Translations under genes and position numbers: made by a program
Assembly: GCA_943788115.1 (NCBI GenBank)
Contig: CALSPA010000006.1
Location: forward strand, 62,001-126,000
DNA: 64,000 bases
From: an uncultured Flavobacteriales bacterium
GTDB taxonomy: Bacteria; Bacteroidota; Bacteroidia; Flavobacteriales_D; Parvicellaceae
Direction of reading: 5' to 3'
Shown: positions 27,656 through 38,530 of the stretch, one piece after another
Layout of the letters: the number at the start of each line of letters is the position of its first letter
Numbering within the stretch: the stretch's first letter is position 1
Notes under the pieces: generated by a model
Database searches by the model: none
What the model saw: only the letters and a program-made list of their open reading frames with translations
What the model was told of the DNA's origin: nothing

Positions 27656-29026
27656 TTATTCTTCCTTTTGATTTTGATGAGAATCATTGTTTGACAAAGC
27701 CTCTTCAATTTTATCTGAAATCATATTCTGATTACTTTTTAATTTTATTGAATCGATTAAAACATCTTTCACTTTCTCTCCTCTGTTCATAATTAAAGCT
27801 ATTGTCATGATTAAGCTTGTCAAAATAATTGTATGCAGCAAAATACCTTGATCAAAAAATGAAATTGTACAATCAAATTTAGCATTGTAATCATCTAAAA
27901 AATCCCCTTGAATATCTACCCAACCATTTGGGATTGAAAAAAACAACAAAACAGTAATTAAACCTCTTGGAGCAATCCATAGCTGAGGAAAAACATCTTT
28001 TCCCGAAAAAATTCGAAGTAAAATCAAACGAACAATAAACAAGACACAAACAATGACTAAACTAATTAAACCATACCTCCAATCGAAAAGAGAGCTAATG
28101 GAAATGGTAATTCCAAAAACAACAAAGAAGAAAGTCCTAAGAACAAAAGCTGTTTCTAGTGTAATTACATGTAATTCGTGAAGAGATTCTTTTAGTTTTT
28201 CACCGACAGTAAACCTCTTCAAAGGACCAAGGAAAAACAATTTGCTATTATTCAATATTAAACCGAAAAATAGAATTATTACTAAAGAAGAAATATGAAA
28301 CATTTTTCCGATTGCATATAATAAAACAAGAACCGAAAACATCAAAAAGTATTTTGCTTGCATTTTCAGCTTTTGAAATAATATAACCAATAAATAGCTG
28401 ATAAAAACTGCTATTAATACAGTTGCTCCAATATTAAATGAAACTTCTTTGAAAATTTCTGATGCTGATTCTACGTATCTATTGTCCTTCAAAAAGTAAA
28501 AAAACATAATTCCCAAAATATCAGAAAAAGTACTTTCATAAATCATGAATTCTTTTTTCTCTTTCATCAATCTAGAAACAGATGGAATAATTATAGCACT
28601 ACTCATAATTGACAATGGAACAGCGTACATTAAAGCAGTAATCCAATTCACATTATTGGCCGATTGAGGTTCAAACCATAAGAGCATGAACAATGAAGCT
28701 ATGGCAAAAGAGGATAGAATTAAAGCAAAAAAAGCGACTATGAAACTTTTAAAAATCATACCAATTTTTTCTCTTCTTAATTTCAGATCAAGAGCTGCTT
28801 CTAAAACAATAAAAATAAGACCGACATTCCCTAGAATCTCAAGGCCCATCATAAGTTGAGAATCCTTTGCTTCAGTATTTGGAGCCCAAATTGTAAGCTG
28901 AATAATTACTCCTAAAACAATCAACATTAAGACACTTGGAATGTTTGTTTTGTTAGAAATAATATTGAATATAAAACTCAGTATTATGATTAATGCAGCT
29001 GCTATAATAATTACATAAGTACTCAT
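27656..29026 (-). CDS. CPA1-type cation:proton antiporter
   Basis: A 456-aa membrane protein with about 12 helices of the NhaP/Kef-like sodium/proton exchanger fold. Typical stretches: NIPSVLMLIVLGVIIQL in the second helix, LGNVGLIFIVLEAALDLKL, and APRGLITVLLFFSIP late. A charged C-terminal tail (about residues 420-456) is cytoplasmic. It follows the histidine kinase gene by 11 bases on the same strand. Sodium or potassium specificity cannot be told. Confidence 0.88.
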   Translation of the reverse strand: MSTYVIIIAAALIIILSFIFNIISNKTNIPSVLMLIVLGVIIQLTIWAPNTEAKDSQLMMGLEILGNVGLIFIVLEAALDLKLRREKIGMIFKSFIVAFFALILSSFAIASLFMLLWFEPQSANNVNWITALMYAVPLSIMSSAIIIPSVSRLMKEKKEFMIYESTFSDILGIMFFYFLKDNRYVESASEIFKEVSFNIGATVLIAVFISYLLVILFQKLKMQAKYFLMFSVLVLLYAIGKMFHISSLVIILFFGLILNNSKLFFLGPLKRFTVGEKLKESLHELHVITLETAFVLRTFFFVVFGITISISSLFDWRYGLISLVIVCVLFIVRLILLRIFSGKDVFPQLWIAPRGLITVLLFFSIPNGWVDIQGDFLDDYNAKFDCTISFFDQGILLHTIILTSLIMTIALIMNRGEKVKDVLIDSIKLKSNQNMISDKIEEALSNNDSHQNQKEE

Positions 29027-29037
29027 TTAATGAAATA

Positions 29038-30609
29038 TTAATTAATCGTCTTTAGTAAGATTCTAAATGTAGTTCCCGCTTTGATTTCAGTTGTAAGAAC
29101 AAATATTTTTCCATCGTGATGTTCTTCAATAATTCTTTTTGCTAATGACAAACCTAAGCCCCAGCCCCTTTCTTTGGTAGTATATCCAGGCTCGAAAACA
29201 TTCTTCGTTTTATTTAACGGGATTCCCTTGCCAGTATCCGAAATGTCTATTGAAATCATTTTATTGTCTAAACCAAAGTTAATAGTCAACTTTCCCTCTC
29301 CCTGCATAGCATCAACAGCATTTTTAACAACATTTTCGATTACCCATTCAAATAGTGCTTTGTTAACTTCACAATTTAAGTTAACTCCTTTGTTGTTAAT
29401 CTCAATATTTACCTTCTTAGAAATTCTTCCCTTCATGTAATCTATACAACCAGTAACAAGTTCAACTATGTTTAAAGTTTCAAGTTTAGCAGTAGAACCT
29501 ATTTTAGAAAATCTTTCCGTTATTGTTTCCAACCTTATAACATCTTTATTCATTTCGGCAATTGAATCATGATCAACACCTTGATCTTTTAAAATTTCTA
29601 ACCATGCCATTAATGAAGATAAAGGTGTTCCTAGCTGGTGAGCAGTTTCTTTTGCCATACCTACCCAGACTTGATTTTGTTCTGCCCTTCTAAATGTGCT
29701 AAAAAGTAAATATGCTACAAATAAAAATAAACTTATAACACCTAACATTACATATGGGAAATACCTTAACTGCTTTAATGTTAGAGATTCGTAATAATAT
29801 ATAACCCCACTTTTTCCATCTCCTAGATCTATTTGAATTGGAACATTTTCATTTTTCATTTTCAACACTACATCTTCAATGTCCTTAGAATTAACATTGG
29901 ATGCAATTATTTCATTTGTATTTGAATTAATAAAAACCACAGGGACAAGAGCTGAATTATTTATTAAATCTTTATTAAAGGATTGAATTAACGAATCTCT
30001 TTTATATTGTAAATCGTAAAACTCTTGAGAATTCGAAAAATACACTCGCTGACTTTTAACTTTGGAATATGAAATTTCAATTGGTGGATTTTTCTCTCTC
30101 CAAGTCTTTATCAATGAAGCTAATTTTTTATTCTTAAGCTTTATAAAACCTTGTTCGTCTGTTATATTATTGGAGTTTTTTGCTTTTCTTATTATATTTT
30201 CGATTGAATCTAATTCTGGTAAATTCACATAAGAAATAAATTGATCATTTTGATCCGTTAGAATTAAAGGAATGTTGTCATTTTTATATATAGTATCTAC
30301 ATTTTTCTGGATGATGTATAATGCAAACCCATAATCATTTAATGGTTTCTCAAATTCTTTTTCTGCTTTTGCCCAAAGCTCTACATTCTCTCTTTCTTTT
30401 TCAGAAAGCGCAAAGAAAGATTGATTTGTTAACTTAACTAAATCAGCTTTTTTACTAATAGCCTGACTCCAAAGCTTTATTTTTTGACGCTCCTCTTTTT
30501 GAACTTTACTAGCAATGTGAGATGCGTACCAATTTGTTCCAATAACAATTAAAAAAGCTATTAACCCTAAAAGATACTTCCACCTTTGTTTTTGAGAATA
30601 TAAATTCAT
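29038..30609 (-). CDS. sensor histidine kinase, orphan
   Basis: A 523-aa membrane kinase: helix 1 about 12-29, a large extracytoplasmic sensor region about 30-280, helix 2 about 283-305, then the kinase core. The phospho-accepting His lies in AKETAHQLGTPLSSL; N box NVVKNAVDA; G1 DTGKGIP; G2 GWGLGLSLAKRI. No response regulator is adjacent. The gene precedes a cation/proton antiporter with 11 bases between, so an ion or pH-related signal is plausible but unproven. Confidence 0.9.
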   Translation of the reverse strand: MNLYSQKQRWKYLLGLIAFLIVIGTNWYASHIASKVQKEERQKIKLWSQAISKKADLVKLTNQSFFALSEKERENVELWAKAEKEFEKPLNDYGFALYIIQKNVDTIYKNDNIPLILTDQNDQFISYVNLPELDSIENIIRKAKNSNNITDEQGFIKLKNKKLASLIKTWREKNPPIEISYSKVKSQRVYFSNSQEFYDLQYKRDSLIQSFNKDLINNSALVPVVFINSNTNEIIASNVNSKDIEDVVLKMKNENVPIQIDLGDGKSGVIYYYESLTLKQLRYFPYVMLGVISLFLFVAYLLFSTFRRAEQNQVWVGMAKETAHQLGTPLSSLMAWLEILKDQGVDHDSIAEMNKDVIRLETITERFSKIGSTAKLETLNIVELVTGCIDYMKGRISKKVNIEINNKGVNLNCEVNKALFEWVIENVVKNAVDAMQGEGKLTINFGLDNKMISIDISDTGKGIPLNKTKNVFEPGYTTKERGWGLGLSLAKRIIEEHHDGKIFVLTTEIKAGTTFRILLKTIN

Positions 30610-30662
30610 AAATATCTAATCTATGAAATTACAAATGAAATTGTGAATTATTAGCAACTGAT

Positions 30663-31112
30663 TTATAGCCAATTAGTAAAAAGATGAGTAAGGTTGGGTA
30701 GCTGAAAACCAAAATCAACAACACTGATTTCATCTTCCTGAGAGTTGCTTAAATTATTTTCAGTATTAACACTGGTAATAATTTTGTCTGAAAGTAGTTC
30801 AAGAGAATATTGACCATTATTAAGATCACTAACAAAAGCTATTATTTCATCTGAAGATACAATTTCATTATTATAATCAACTAAAAGTTTTGAAACCGAA
30901 AAGTCTATATTGCAGTTAACTACTCCAGTAAATTCTGATATCTTATTTTTCAAATAAGAAGTACACCCTCTTTCACACATCATTCCTTTCACTAAAAATT
31001 CACTCTGATGATTAGTAAAAACCTCAACATTATCATTATTTAAATCAATCGAGTTATTTGAACAACCAAAAAACATAAACACAACAAGAATACTTAAAAT
31101 AATATTTTTCAT
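30663..31112 (-). CDS. heavy-metal-associated-domain lipoprotein
   Basis: A 149-aa lipoprotein: signal peptide KNIILSILVVFMFFGCSN, then one HMA domain (about 38-105) with metal motif GMMCERGC. The two Cys are three residues apart (CxxxC) rather than the usual CxxC, a variant common in Bacteroidota. VNCNIDFSVSKLLVDY is the standard following strand. A 40-residue tail follows. A role in periplasmic copper or zinc binding is inferred. Confidence 0.8.
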   Translation of the reverse strand: MKNIILSILVVFMFFGCSNNSIDLNNDNVEVFTNHQSEFLVKGMMCERGCTSYLKNKISEFTGVVNCNIDFSVSKLLVDYNNEIVSSDEIIAFVSDLNNGQYSLELLSDKIITSVNTENNLSNSQEDEISVVDFGFQLPNLTHLFTNWL

Positions 31113-31190
31113 TTTTTCAAATTAATTTTAACGAAAATAACGATATTTAACCTAAAACGTATTTGTTTAATAATTTATTGCAAACAAACA

Positions 31191-32123
31191 GTGAAAAGCC
31201 AAATTAAATCCTGGGTATTTCTAATTCTTCTTTCAATAATTTGGGGGAGCTCATTTTTATTAATAAAAATAGCATTAATGGATGATGCTGGAAACTTAAG
31301 ATTATCACCCGAAATTCTTGCAGCATTAAGATTAAGCTTGGCATTTATTTTCTTGCTTCCACTTGCAATAATTCATTTTAAAAAAGTGAAATTAAAAGAC
31401 ACACCCTATTTGTTAATTTCTGGGTTCTTAGGCAATGGCATACCTGCTTTTCTATTTGCTTTTGCAGAACTCGAACTAAGTAGTGCCGTTACAGGAATGT
31501 TAAATTCTCTCGTTCCAGTTTTCACAATTATTATTGCAGTTTTATTTTTCAAGTTTATATGGAATTTAAAGCATTTTTTTGGAATATTAACTGGCATAAT
31601 TGGAACTTTTTTAATTGTTGGAATTGATGTTTCACAAAGTTTCTCTCTCCTTCCAGCCACACCATTAATTATGGTTCTTTCTGGATCTCTTTGCTATGCT
31701 ATAAGCTTAAATGTAATTAAATACAAACTCAATCATCTTCACCCCAATTTAATCACCTCTATATCTTTTTGCTTTATTGGAATCCCTTCGCTTTTATTTC
31801 TGTGGAGCAAAGATTTTTTTTTCGAAATATCAAATGGTGAAATTGAAAAAGAAGGTTTAATTGCTGTTTTTATTTTGGCTTTATTAGGAACCGCAGTAGC
31901 TGTGTTAATTTTTAATAGGCTAATTAAAATCTCAAGTCCTGTATTTGCGTCTTCAATAACCTACTTAATCCCAGTTGTTGCGGTAGTCTTTGGATCTTTA
32001 TATGGAGAAAAAACAACATTTATTCAACTAGCTGGGTTATTTATCCTTTTATTTGGGATTGTTATTATCAATATTGACAAACCATTTCATAGAATTAAAC
32101 AGGTTTTTATCTTTGACAAATAA
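31191..32123 (+). CDS. EamA/DMT-family transporter
   Basis: A 310-aa inner-membrane protein with ten helices in two EamA repeats (LSIIWGSSFLLIK in helix 1, ITYLIPVVAVVFGSL in helix 9). The start is GTG at 31191, since no suitable ATG precedes the first helix. The substrate is unknown. It lies 11 bases before the M28 peptidase gene and may be co-transcribed with it. Confidence 0.86.
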   Translation: MKSQIKSWVFLILLSIIWGSSFLLIKIALMDDAGNLRLSPEILAALRLSLAFIFLLPLAIIHFKKVKLKDTPYLLISGFLGNGIPAFLFAFAELELSSAVTGMLNSLVPVFTIIIAVLFFKFIWNLKHFFGILTGIIGTFLIVGIDVSQSFSLLPATPLIMVLSGSLCYAISLNVIKYKLNHLHPNLITSISFCFIGIPSLLFLWSKDFFFEISNGEIEKEGLIAVFILALLGTAVAVLIFNRLIKISSPVFASSITYLIPVVAVVFGSLYGEKTTFIQLAGLFILLFGIVIINIDKPFHRIKQVFIFDK

Positions 32124-32134
32124 TTTTCCATTAA

Positions 32135-33172
32135 ATGCATACTAAGAACTACAAGTATTTTCTATTATTCTTAATTCCGTTTATTCTTAGCTGTCAGCAA
32201 GAAATAGAATCTATAGAAATAGAAACCCCCGTTATAGAAAAAAACGAAAATGTTACAATGCATCCTAAAGTTGAAACTCCTGTTTTTAATGCGGATTCAG
32301 CCTTTAGCTATATAAAAAAACAAGTAGATTTTGGGCCAAGAGTACCTAATTCGATTCCTCATTATAATTGTGGTGAATGGTTAGAAAAAAAGTTGACTGC
32401 TTTAAACTTTCAAGTATTGACTCAGAAAGGCAAAGTAATTGCTTTTAATGGTGCAAAGCTTAATATTAACAACATTGTTGCAAGGCATAAACCTGAAATG
32501 AAAGACAGAGTTATGCTTTGTGCACATTGGGACACTCGCCCATTTGCTGACAGAGACAGCGAAAGAGTTAACCTTCCAATTGATGGGGCAAATGATGGCG
32601 CAAGTGGTGTTGGTGTACTTTTAGAGATTGCTAGAAACATATCATTATTAGATCCGCTAATTGGAGTTGACATTATTTTATTTGATGCTGAGGATTATGG
32701 CGCTCCAAATATGAGCGGTCAGTTTTTTGACCTAAACTCCATGAATGATACATGGTGCCTTGGTTCACAGTATTTTTGCAAAAACATTCTCATTGAGAAT
32801 TACAAACCTAAATATGGAATTTTATTAGATATGGTAGGTGGAGAAAATGCTAAATTTCCCAAAGAAGGAATTTCCAGACAATTTGCTGCTCAAAAACTAA
32901 ACATTATATGGAAACGTGCGCAGCAATTGGGTTATGGAGATTATTTTGTGAATAAACTTGCCCCACCAATAACTGACGACCACACCTATATAAATCAACT
33001 TTACAGAATACCAACAATAGATATTATTCATTACACTCCTAGAACAACCAATGGAAGGTTTGATTTTGGGAAATTCCACCATACTCACCAAGACAACATT
33101 GACAACATCCACAAACCAACTCTAATGGCTGTGGGGCAAACTGTTTTACACGTTATCTATGAACAACTTTAA
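32135..33172 (+). CDS. M28-family zinc peptidase / glutaminyl cyclase-like lipoprotein
   Basis: A 345-aa exported lipoprotein: signal YFLLFLIPFILSCQQ. The M28 domain shows metal-binding AHWDTRPF, DGANDGASG, FDAEDYG and late TDDHTYI residues, plus VDFGPRVPNS at its start. This arrangement is close to bacterial glutaminyl-peptide cyclotransferases, which form N-terminal pyroglutamate, and to M28 aminopeptidases. In T9SS bacteria such an enzyme may process exported proteins; that is inference. It ends 2 bases before polA. Confidence 0.85.
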   Translation: MHTKNYKYFLLFLIPFILSCQQEIESIEIETPVIEKNENVTMHPKVETPVFNADSAFSYIKKQVDFGPRVPNSIPHYNCGEWLEKKLTALNFQVLTQKGKVIAFNGAKLNINNIVARHKPEMKDRVMLCAHWDTRPFADRDSERVNLPIDGANDGASGVGVLLEIARNISLLDPLIGVDIILFDAEDYGAPNMSGQFFDLNSMNDTWCLGSQYFCKNILIENYKPKYGILLDMVGGENAKFPKEGISRQFAAQKLNIIWKRAQQLGYGDYFVNKLAPPITDDHTYINQLYRIPTIDIIHYTPRTTNGRFDFGKFHHTHQDNIDNIHKPTLMAVGQTVLHVIYEQL

Positions 33173-33174
33173 AT

Positions 33175-35947
33175 ATGTCTGAAAAAAAACTTTACCTTCT
33201 TGATGCCTTTGCTTTAATATATAGAGCTCATTTCGCTTTTGCTAGAAACCCAAGATATAACTCAAAGGGAATGAATACTTCTGCTGTTTTTGGATTTACA
33301 AATAGCTTACTTGAAATATTAAACAATCAAAAACCAACTCATTTAGGAGTTGTTTTCGATACTCCTGGGCAAGGGATTAGGGAAGAGATGTTTTCAGATT
33401 ATAAAGCCAATAGAGATAAAATGCCAGAAGACATTCAGCTTGCCATTCCTTATATAAAAAATCTTCTTAAGGCATTGAAAATTCCTATTGTCTCATTAGA
33501 GGGATATGAAGCAGATGATTTAATGGGCACATTAGCAGTAAAAGCTGAAGAATTAGGCTTTATAACTTATTTAATGACTCCAGATAAAGATTTTGCACAG
33601 CTTGTAAGCTCAAATACATTCATATATAAACCCGGAAGGTCAGGAAATCCATTTCAAATTTTAGGTGTAAAAGAAGTTTGTGAAAAATTTGAAATAGAAA
33701 CCCCAAAACAAGTAATTGATATATTGGGACTTTGGGGAGATGCCGTTGACAACATTCCTGGAATTCCTGGAATTGGAGAAAAAACTGCAAAAAAATTAAT
33801 CAGGCCAATATGGAAGTGTTGAAGGTCTTCTTAAAAACACTCACGAATTAAAAGGTAAACAAAAAGAAAATGTTGAAAATTTTGCAGAACAAGGCCTGCT
33901 TTCTAAAAAACTCGCCACTATAATATTGGATAGTCCAATAGAATTTATTCCTGAAGAGTTTATTATAAAACAGCCTAATAAACCAGAAGTTTTAGAGTTA
34001 TTATCTGAATTGGAATTTAACCGCTTATCTAAAAGACTTTTAGGAGATGAAGTAGAATTAAAACCAACAAGCAGTTCTGGGCAAATGTCTTTATTTGGAG
34101 GTTCAGTTGGGGAGAGTATAAAAGAGGAGGTTCAGCCTGTCGAATACAAAACCATTCAGGATTTAAACCCAAATTACACTTTAATTTCTACTGAGTTAGA
34201 GCATAAAGAATTCGTCAAAATTTTATGCAACCAAAAAACAGTGTGTTTTGACACTGAAACTTCAGGATTAAATCCAAGAGAATCTTCAATAATTGGGCTA
34301 GCTTTTTGTTTTAAAAAAGGAGAAGCTTACTACTGTTCTATTTCTGAAAACCCTAATACTTTAAACATTTACCAATCGTTTTTTGAAGATTCTTCAATAT
34401 TAAAAATTGCACACAATTTAAAATTTGATGCCGCAGTTCTTAAATCTAATAAGGTTAATGTTGTTGGGCCTTTTTTCGATACCATGATAGCACATTATCT
34501 TCTAAAACCAGACCAAAGACACGGTATGGATGTGCTAGCTAATAACTATTTATCTTACAAGCCAATTTCAATTGAAACTTTAATAGGAAAAAAAGGAAAG
34601 AACCAGAAAAGCATGCTTGAAATTCCTGCAGATATTATTAAAGATTATGCAGCTGAAGATGCCGATATAACTTTTCAACTTTATCAAGTTTTTGAACCCG
34701 CTATTAAAAAAGAAAAACTAGAATCTCTTTTCTATGACATTGAAATTCCTCTTTCAATTGTTCTTATGGAGATGGAAAATGAAGGCATTTGTTTAGACAC
34801 TAAATCTTTATCAGATTTCTCTATTATGCTTGAAGAGTCGATTAAAAATTTAAAATCTACTATCTATGGTTTTAGTGAAGTTGATTTCAACATTGACTCT
34901 CCTAAACAATTGGGCGATATTTTATTTAATCATTTAGCTCTTGATGAAAAAGCAAAGAAAACTAAAACCGGTCAATACAAGACCGATGAACAAACTCTTC
35001 TGAAATTAGCAAGCAAGCATCAAATTGTCAAAGAAATTCTTGAATACAGACAACAAAAAAAGTTACAATCTACCTATGTAGATGCTCTACCTAAATTGAT
35101 TTCTGCTCAAACAAATAGATTGCATACTACATTTATGCAAACAGTGGCTGCTACAGGCAGACTAAGTTCAACCAATCCAAATATTCAAAACATTCCCATT
35201 AAAACTGAAATGGGTAAAGAAATTAGAAAAGCTTTTATTTCTAGAAACAAAGACTACTCAATATTAGCAGCAGATTATTCTCAAATTGAATTACGCATTA
35301 TTGCTGCTTTAAGTGGCGATAAGAGTATGATTGATGCCTTTAAAAACAACATAGACATTCACTCGTCTACCGCAGCAAAAGTCTTTAAAGTAGATTTTAA
35401 GGATGTAACTCAAGATATGCGTAGAAAAGCAAAAATGGTGAACTTCGGTATTATTTATGGTATAACCGCATTTGGTTTATCTCAAAGACTAGGAATTAAA
35501 AGAGGTGAAGCCAAAGAAATAATTGATAACTATTTTGAACAATTTCCAGATATTAAAACATACATGGACTCTATGGTTGATTTCGCAAGAGAAAATGGGT
35601 ACGTAGAGACCATAAAAAACAGAAAAAGACATTTAAAAGATATTAACAGTAGAAATGCTCCAATAAGAGGGTTTGCAGAAAGAAATGCAATAAACGCTCC
35701 AATTCAAGGAAGTGCTGCAGACATAATTAAAATTGCAATGATTAACATAAGGAAAGAAATGCAATTAAGAAACCTAAAGTCAAAACTTTTACTTCAAGTT
35801 CATGATGAGTTAGTTTTTGACTTATTTAACGAAGAAAAAGATGTGATGTTAGAGCTAGTTGAAAAAAACATGTCTGGTGCTGTTAATCTTAAAGTTCCAT
35901 TAAATGTCGAAATGGGAATTGCAGATAATTGGCTAGATGCACATTAA
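33175..35947 (+). CDS. polA: DNA polymerase I, one frameshift
   Basis: Corrected length about 923 aa. Domains: 5'-3' exonuclease (about 1-290, with EGYEADDLMGTLA and DNIPGIPGIGEKTA), 3'-5' proofreading exonuclease (about 340-520, with FDTETSGL, NLKFDAAV and YAAEDADI intact) and polymerase (about 530-923, with LAADYSQIELR, RRKAKMVNFGIIYG and LLQVHDELVFD). The frame breaks at CC 33805-33806; deleting one C gives LIRQYGSVEGLL and restores the protein. All three active sites look functional, so a sequence error is more likely than decay. Confidence 0.94.
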
Positions 35948-35955
35948 TTTTATAC

Positions 35956-35963
35956 TAGTTTTG
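35956..35963 (+). promoter_or_regulatory. -7 element (TAGTTTTG)
   Basis: TAGTTTTG matches TAnnTTTG, 32 bases before the lipoprotein start at 35996 and just after polA. Confidence 0.45.
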
Positions 35964-35995
35964 TCTATATAACATATTTAAATTATTTTTATGTT

Positions 35996-36871
35996 ATGCG
36001 GAAGTTCAAGTGTCCCTACATAATCTTGTTTTTTATTGTTTTTTTATTCTCTTGTAATGAAACTTCAAATTATGAAAAGAATTCTAATATAAACAGTCAG
36101 CCAATTGACACTATTATTGAAATTCAAGACACACATGTTGAGAATATATATTTCAATGTTCCTACTCCAATGGAAACAGCCTACATCCTTAAAAAAGCAG
36201 GGGCGATTTATGACTTCTCTTTGCCTTTAGATCCAAATAAAGCACAAAACGACTACACATCAGAAGAACAAGCTCTTTTACTTGGATTATACGGTTCAGA
36301 TTTAAATTACACTATTGTATCTAGTAAGAATCAAGAAACAATGTTTTATTTAAACAGCACAAAGATATTAGGTGAGAAACTAGGCCTTGGAAATATCCTT
36401 AATGAAGAGGTTAAAGAAAGGGTTGAAAATAATATTAACAGCAAAGACTCTATGCAAGTAATAATAAGTGATCTCTTTTGGAAAGTTGAAATGTCTCTTA
36501 AGGATGATGATCGTGAAAGTATAAGTGCATTAATTATTGCTGGTGGATGGATTGAAGGATTATATATTGCTACTCAGATTTCAAATCAAATGCAAGGCAA
36601 TCAAGAGATTAAATCAATTATATGTCAACAAAAATACAGCTCTAGAAGTGTTCTCGAGCTGTTGAAAAACAAACGTGTATCAAGCCATACATTTGAAACT
36701 GTAATTGAGCCTTTAGAAGAAATAAATTCGGCATTCGCTATGCTTGAATTGGAAGATAAAACAATAAAAAACAATGATAATTTAAGCAGCGGAACCCTTT
36801 TGATTAATGATGACGTTATTTCCGATGTTAGATTAATAATTGAACAAATAAGAACTGATATCACTCATTAA
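35996..36871 (+). CDS. conserved hypothetical lipoprotein
   Basis: A 291-aa lipoprotein with signal peptide IILFFIVFLFSCNE (Cys about 20). The body is mostly alpha-helical with FNVPTPMETAYILKKAGA, LLLGLYGSDLNYT and SALIIAGGWIEGLYIATQI. I recognise this pattern only as a conserved Bacteroidota hypothetical. Not classifiable further. Confidence 0.75.
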   Translation: MRKFKCPYIILFFIVFLFSCNETSNYEKNSNINSQPIDTIIEIQDTHVENIYFNVPTPMETAYILKKAGAIYDFSLPLDPNKAQNDYTSEEQALLLGLYGSDLNYTIVSSKNQETMFYLNSTKILGEKLGLGNILNEEVKERVENNINSKDSMQVIISDLFWKVEMSLKDDDRESISALIIAGGWIEGLYIATQISNQMQGNQEIKSIICQQKYSSRSVLELLKNKRVSSHTFETVIEPLEEINSAFAMLELEDKTIKNNDNLSSGTLLINDDVISDVRLIIEQIRTDITH

Positions 36872-36878
36872 TTTTTCT

Positions 36879-36886
36879 TAACTTTG
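36879..36886 (+). promoter_or_regulatory. -7 element (TAACTTTG) for tatA
   Basis: TAACTTTG matches TAnnTTTG, 17 bases before the tatA ATG at 36904. Confidence 0.45.
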
Positions 36887-36903
36887 TCCTAACTTATTAA
36901 ATT

Positions 36904-37098
36904 ATGGAAACAATTTTATTTATACAGAATATAGGAGTGCCGGGATTAGTAATGATTGTTTTAATCATAGTATTACTTTTTGGAGGGAAAAAAATTCCTG
37001 AACTCATGAAAGGGCTTGGAAAAGGAATGAAAGAATTCAAAGATGCCTCTAAAAATGACAAAGACGATTCTAGCTCTACAGATTTAAAAAAAGATTAG
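36904..37098 (+). CDS. tatA: twin-arginine translocase subunit TatA/TatE
   Basis: A 64-aa protein with one N-terminal membrane helix ([18 protein letters not shown]), the conserved [20 protein letters not shown] hinge and amphipathic helix, and an acidic-basic tail. It forms the pore of the Tat pathway for folded proteins. It is directly upstream of gatA (6 bases), an order seen in many Bacteroidota. tatC is not in the window. Confidence 0.93.
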   Translation: METILFIQNIGVPGLVMIVLIIVLLFGGKKIPELMKGLGKGMKEFKDASKNDKDDSSSTDLKKD

Positions 37099-37104
37099 TT
37101 TTTT

Positions 37105-38530
37105 TTGGACTCTTACAACTCTTTATCAGACATTCAAAGTGCTTTTATTACAGGTAATTTAACTTGTAGTGAGCTTTTAAAGCAATATTTACTTAAGAAT
37201 TTCGGCTTCTAAAAGCAACGCCTTCATTGAGGTATATTCAGAAAGCGCTTTAAAAAGCGCTCAAGAAATTGATGAAAAGATTAAATCTGGAACCGCTAAA
37301 AAGCTAGCTGGTTTAATAATTGGCGTAAAAGACAATATTTGCATTAAAAACAAACCGTTAACAGCAAGTTCCAAAATATTAGAAAACTTTAATTCGGTCT
37401 ACAATTCAACAGCTATAGAACGTTTGTTGAACGAAGACGCTATAATTATCGGTCGATTAAATTGTGATGAATTCGCAATGGGAAGCTCTAATGAAAACAG
37501 CATTTATGGTCCTGTTTTAAACCCACATGATTTGACAAAAGTTCCTGGAGGATCTTCAGGTGGTTCAGCCGCAGCAGTTGCTGAAGGCCTCTGCCTGGCG
37601 TCATTAGGTTCTGATACAGGAGGTTCAATCAGACAGCCAGCTTCTTTTTGTGGTGTAGTTGGGCTCAAACCTTCTTATGGGAGAGTTTCAAGACACGGGT
37701 TAATTGCATATGGATCTAGCTTCGATCAAATTGGACCATTAACAAATAACATTGAGGATGCTGCAATTATAATGGAAGTTATCGCAGGTCAAGATGATTA
37801 TGACAGTACGTCTTCAAATGAGCCTGTACCTGAATACTCCAATTCGTTAAAATCTCTTCCCAAATCTCTACACATTGCTGTTCCCTCAGAATATTTAAAT
37901 TCTAATGCAATTGACAATGAGATAAAAGATGATTTCATAAATAAAATCGCTCAGTTAAAAGAGTTAGGTCATAAAGTGAAAGAAGTTAGTTTTCCGTATG
38001 TTGATTCTCTAATTCCAACTTATTACGTTTTAACTACAGCTGAGGCATCCTCTAATTTAGCAAGATACGATGGTGCTCATTATGGTTATAGAAGTAAAAA
38101 CTCTAAGGACATTGAAACAACGTATTTTAAAACAAGATCAGAAGGTTTTGGTTTAGAAGTGAAACGAAGAATCATGTTGGGTACTTTTGTTTTAAGCGCA
38201 GGTTATTACGATGCTTATTACACAAAAGCTCTAAGGGTAAGGCGACTAATTAAAGATAAAACGGATGAGCTTTTTAAGGCTCACGACTTAATTCTTTTGC
38301 CTACTGCTCCAACAACGGCATTTGGTCTTGACGAAATTAAAGACCCAATAAAAATGTATCTCCAAGACATTTTTACTGTTCATGCAAATATTGCAGGTAA
38401 CCCTGCAATATCAATACCCTTAGGCAATCATACTAACAACATGCCGTTCGGAATTCAATTAATGACAAATAAATTTGAAGAAGAAAAACTACTAGCTTGC
38501 GCTTCATACATGATGAACGAATTAAACTAA
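37105..38530 (+). CDS. gatA: Asp-tRNA(Asn)/Glu-tRNA(Gln) amidotransferase subunit A, one frameshift
   Basis: Amidase subunit of GatCAB. Corrected length about 474 aa, starting at TTG 37105 (LDSYNSLSDIQSAF). The Ser-cisSer-Lys triad is visible: Lys in IIGVKDNI, cis-Ser in PGGSSGGSAAAV, nucleophile in GSDTGGSIRQPASFCG. The frame breaks at AA 37195-37196; removing one A gives YLLRISASKSNAF and restores the family sequence. The TTG start follows an 8-T run, so it too could be affected by an error. The gene ends with TAATG, overlapping the transglycosylase start by one base. Confidence 0.92.
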
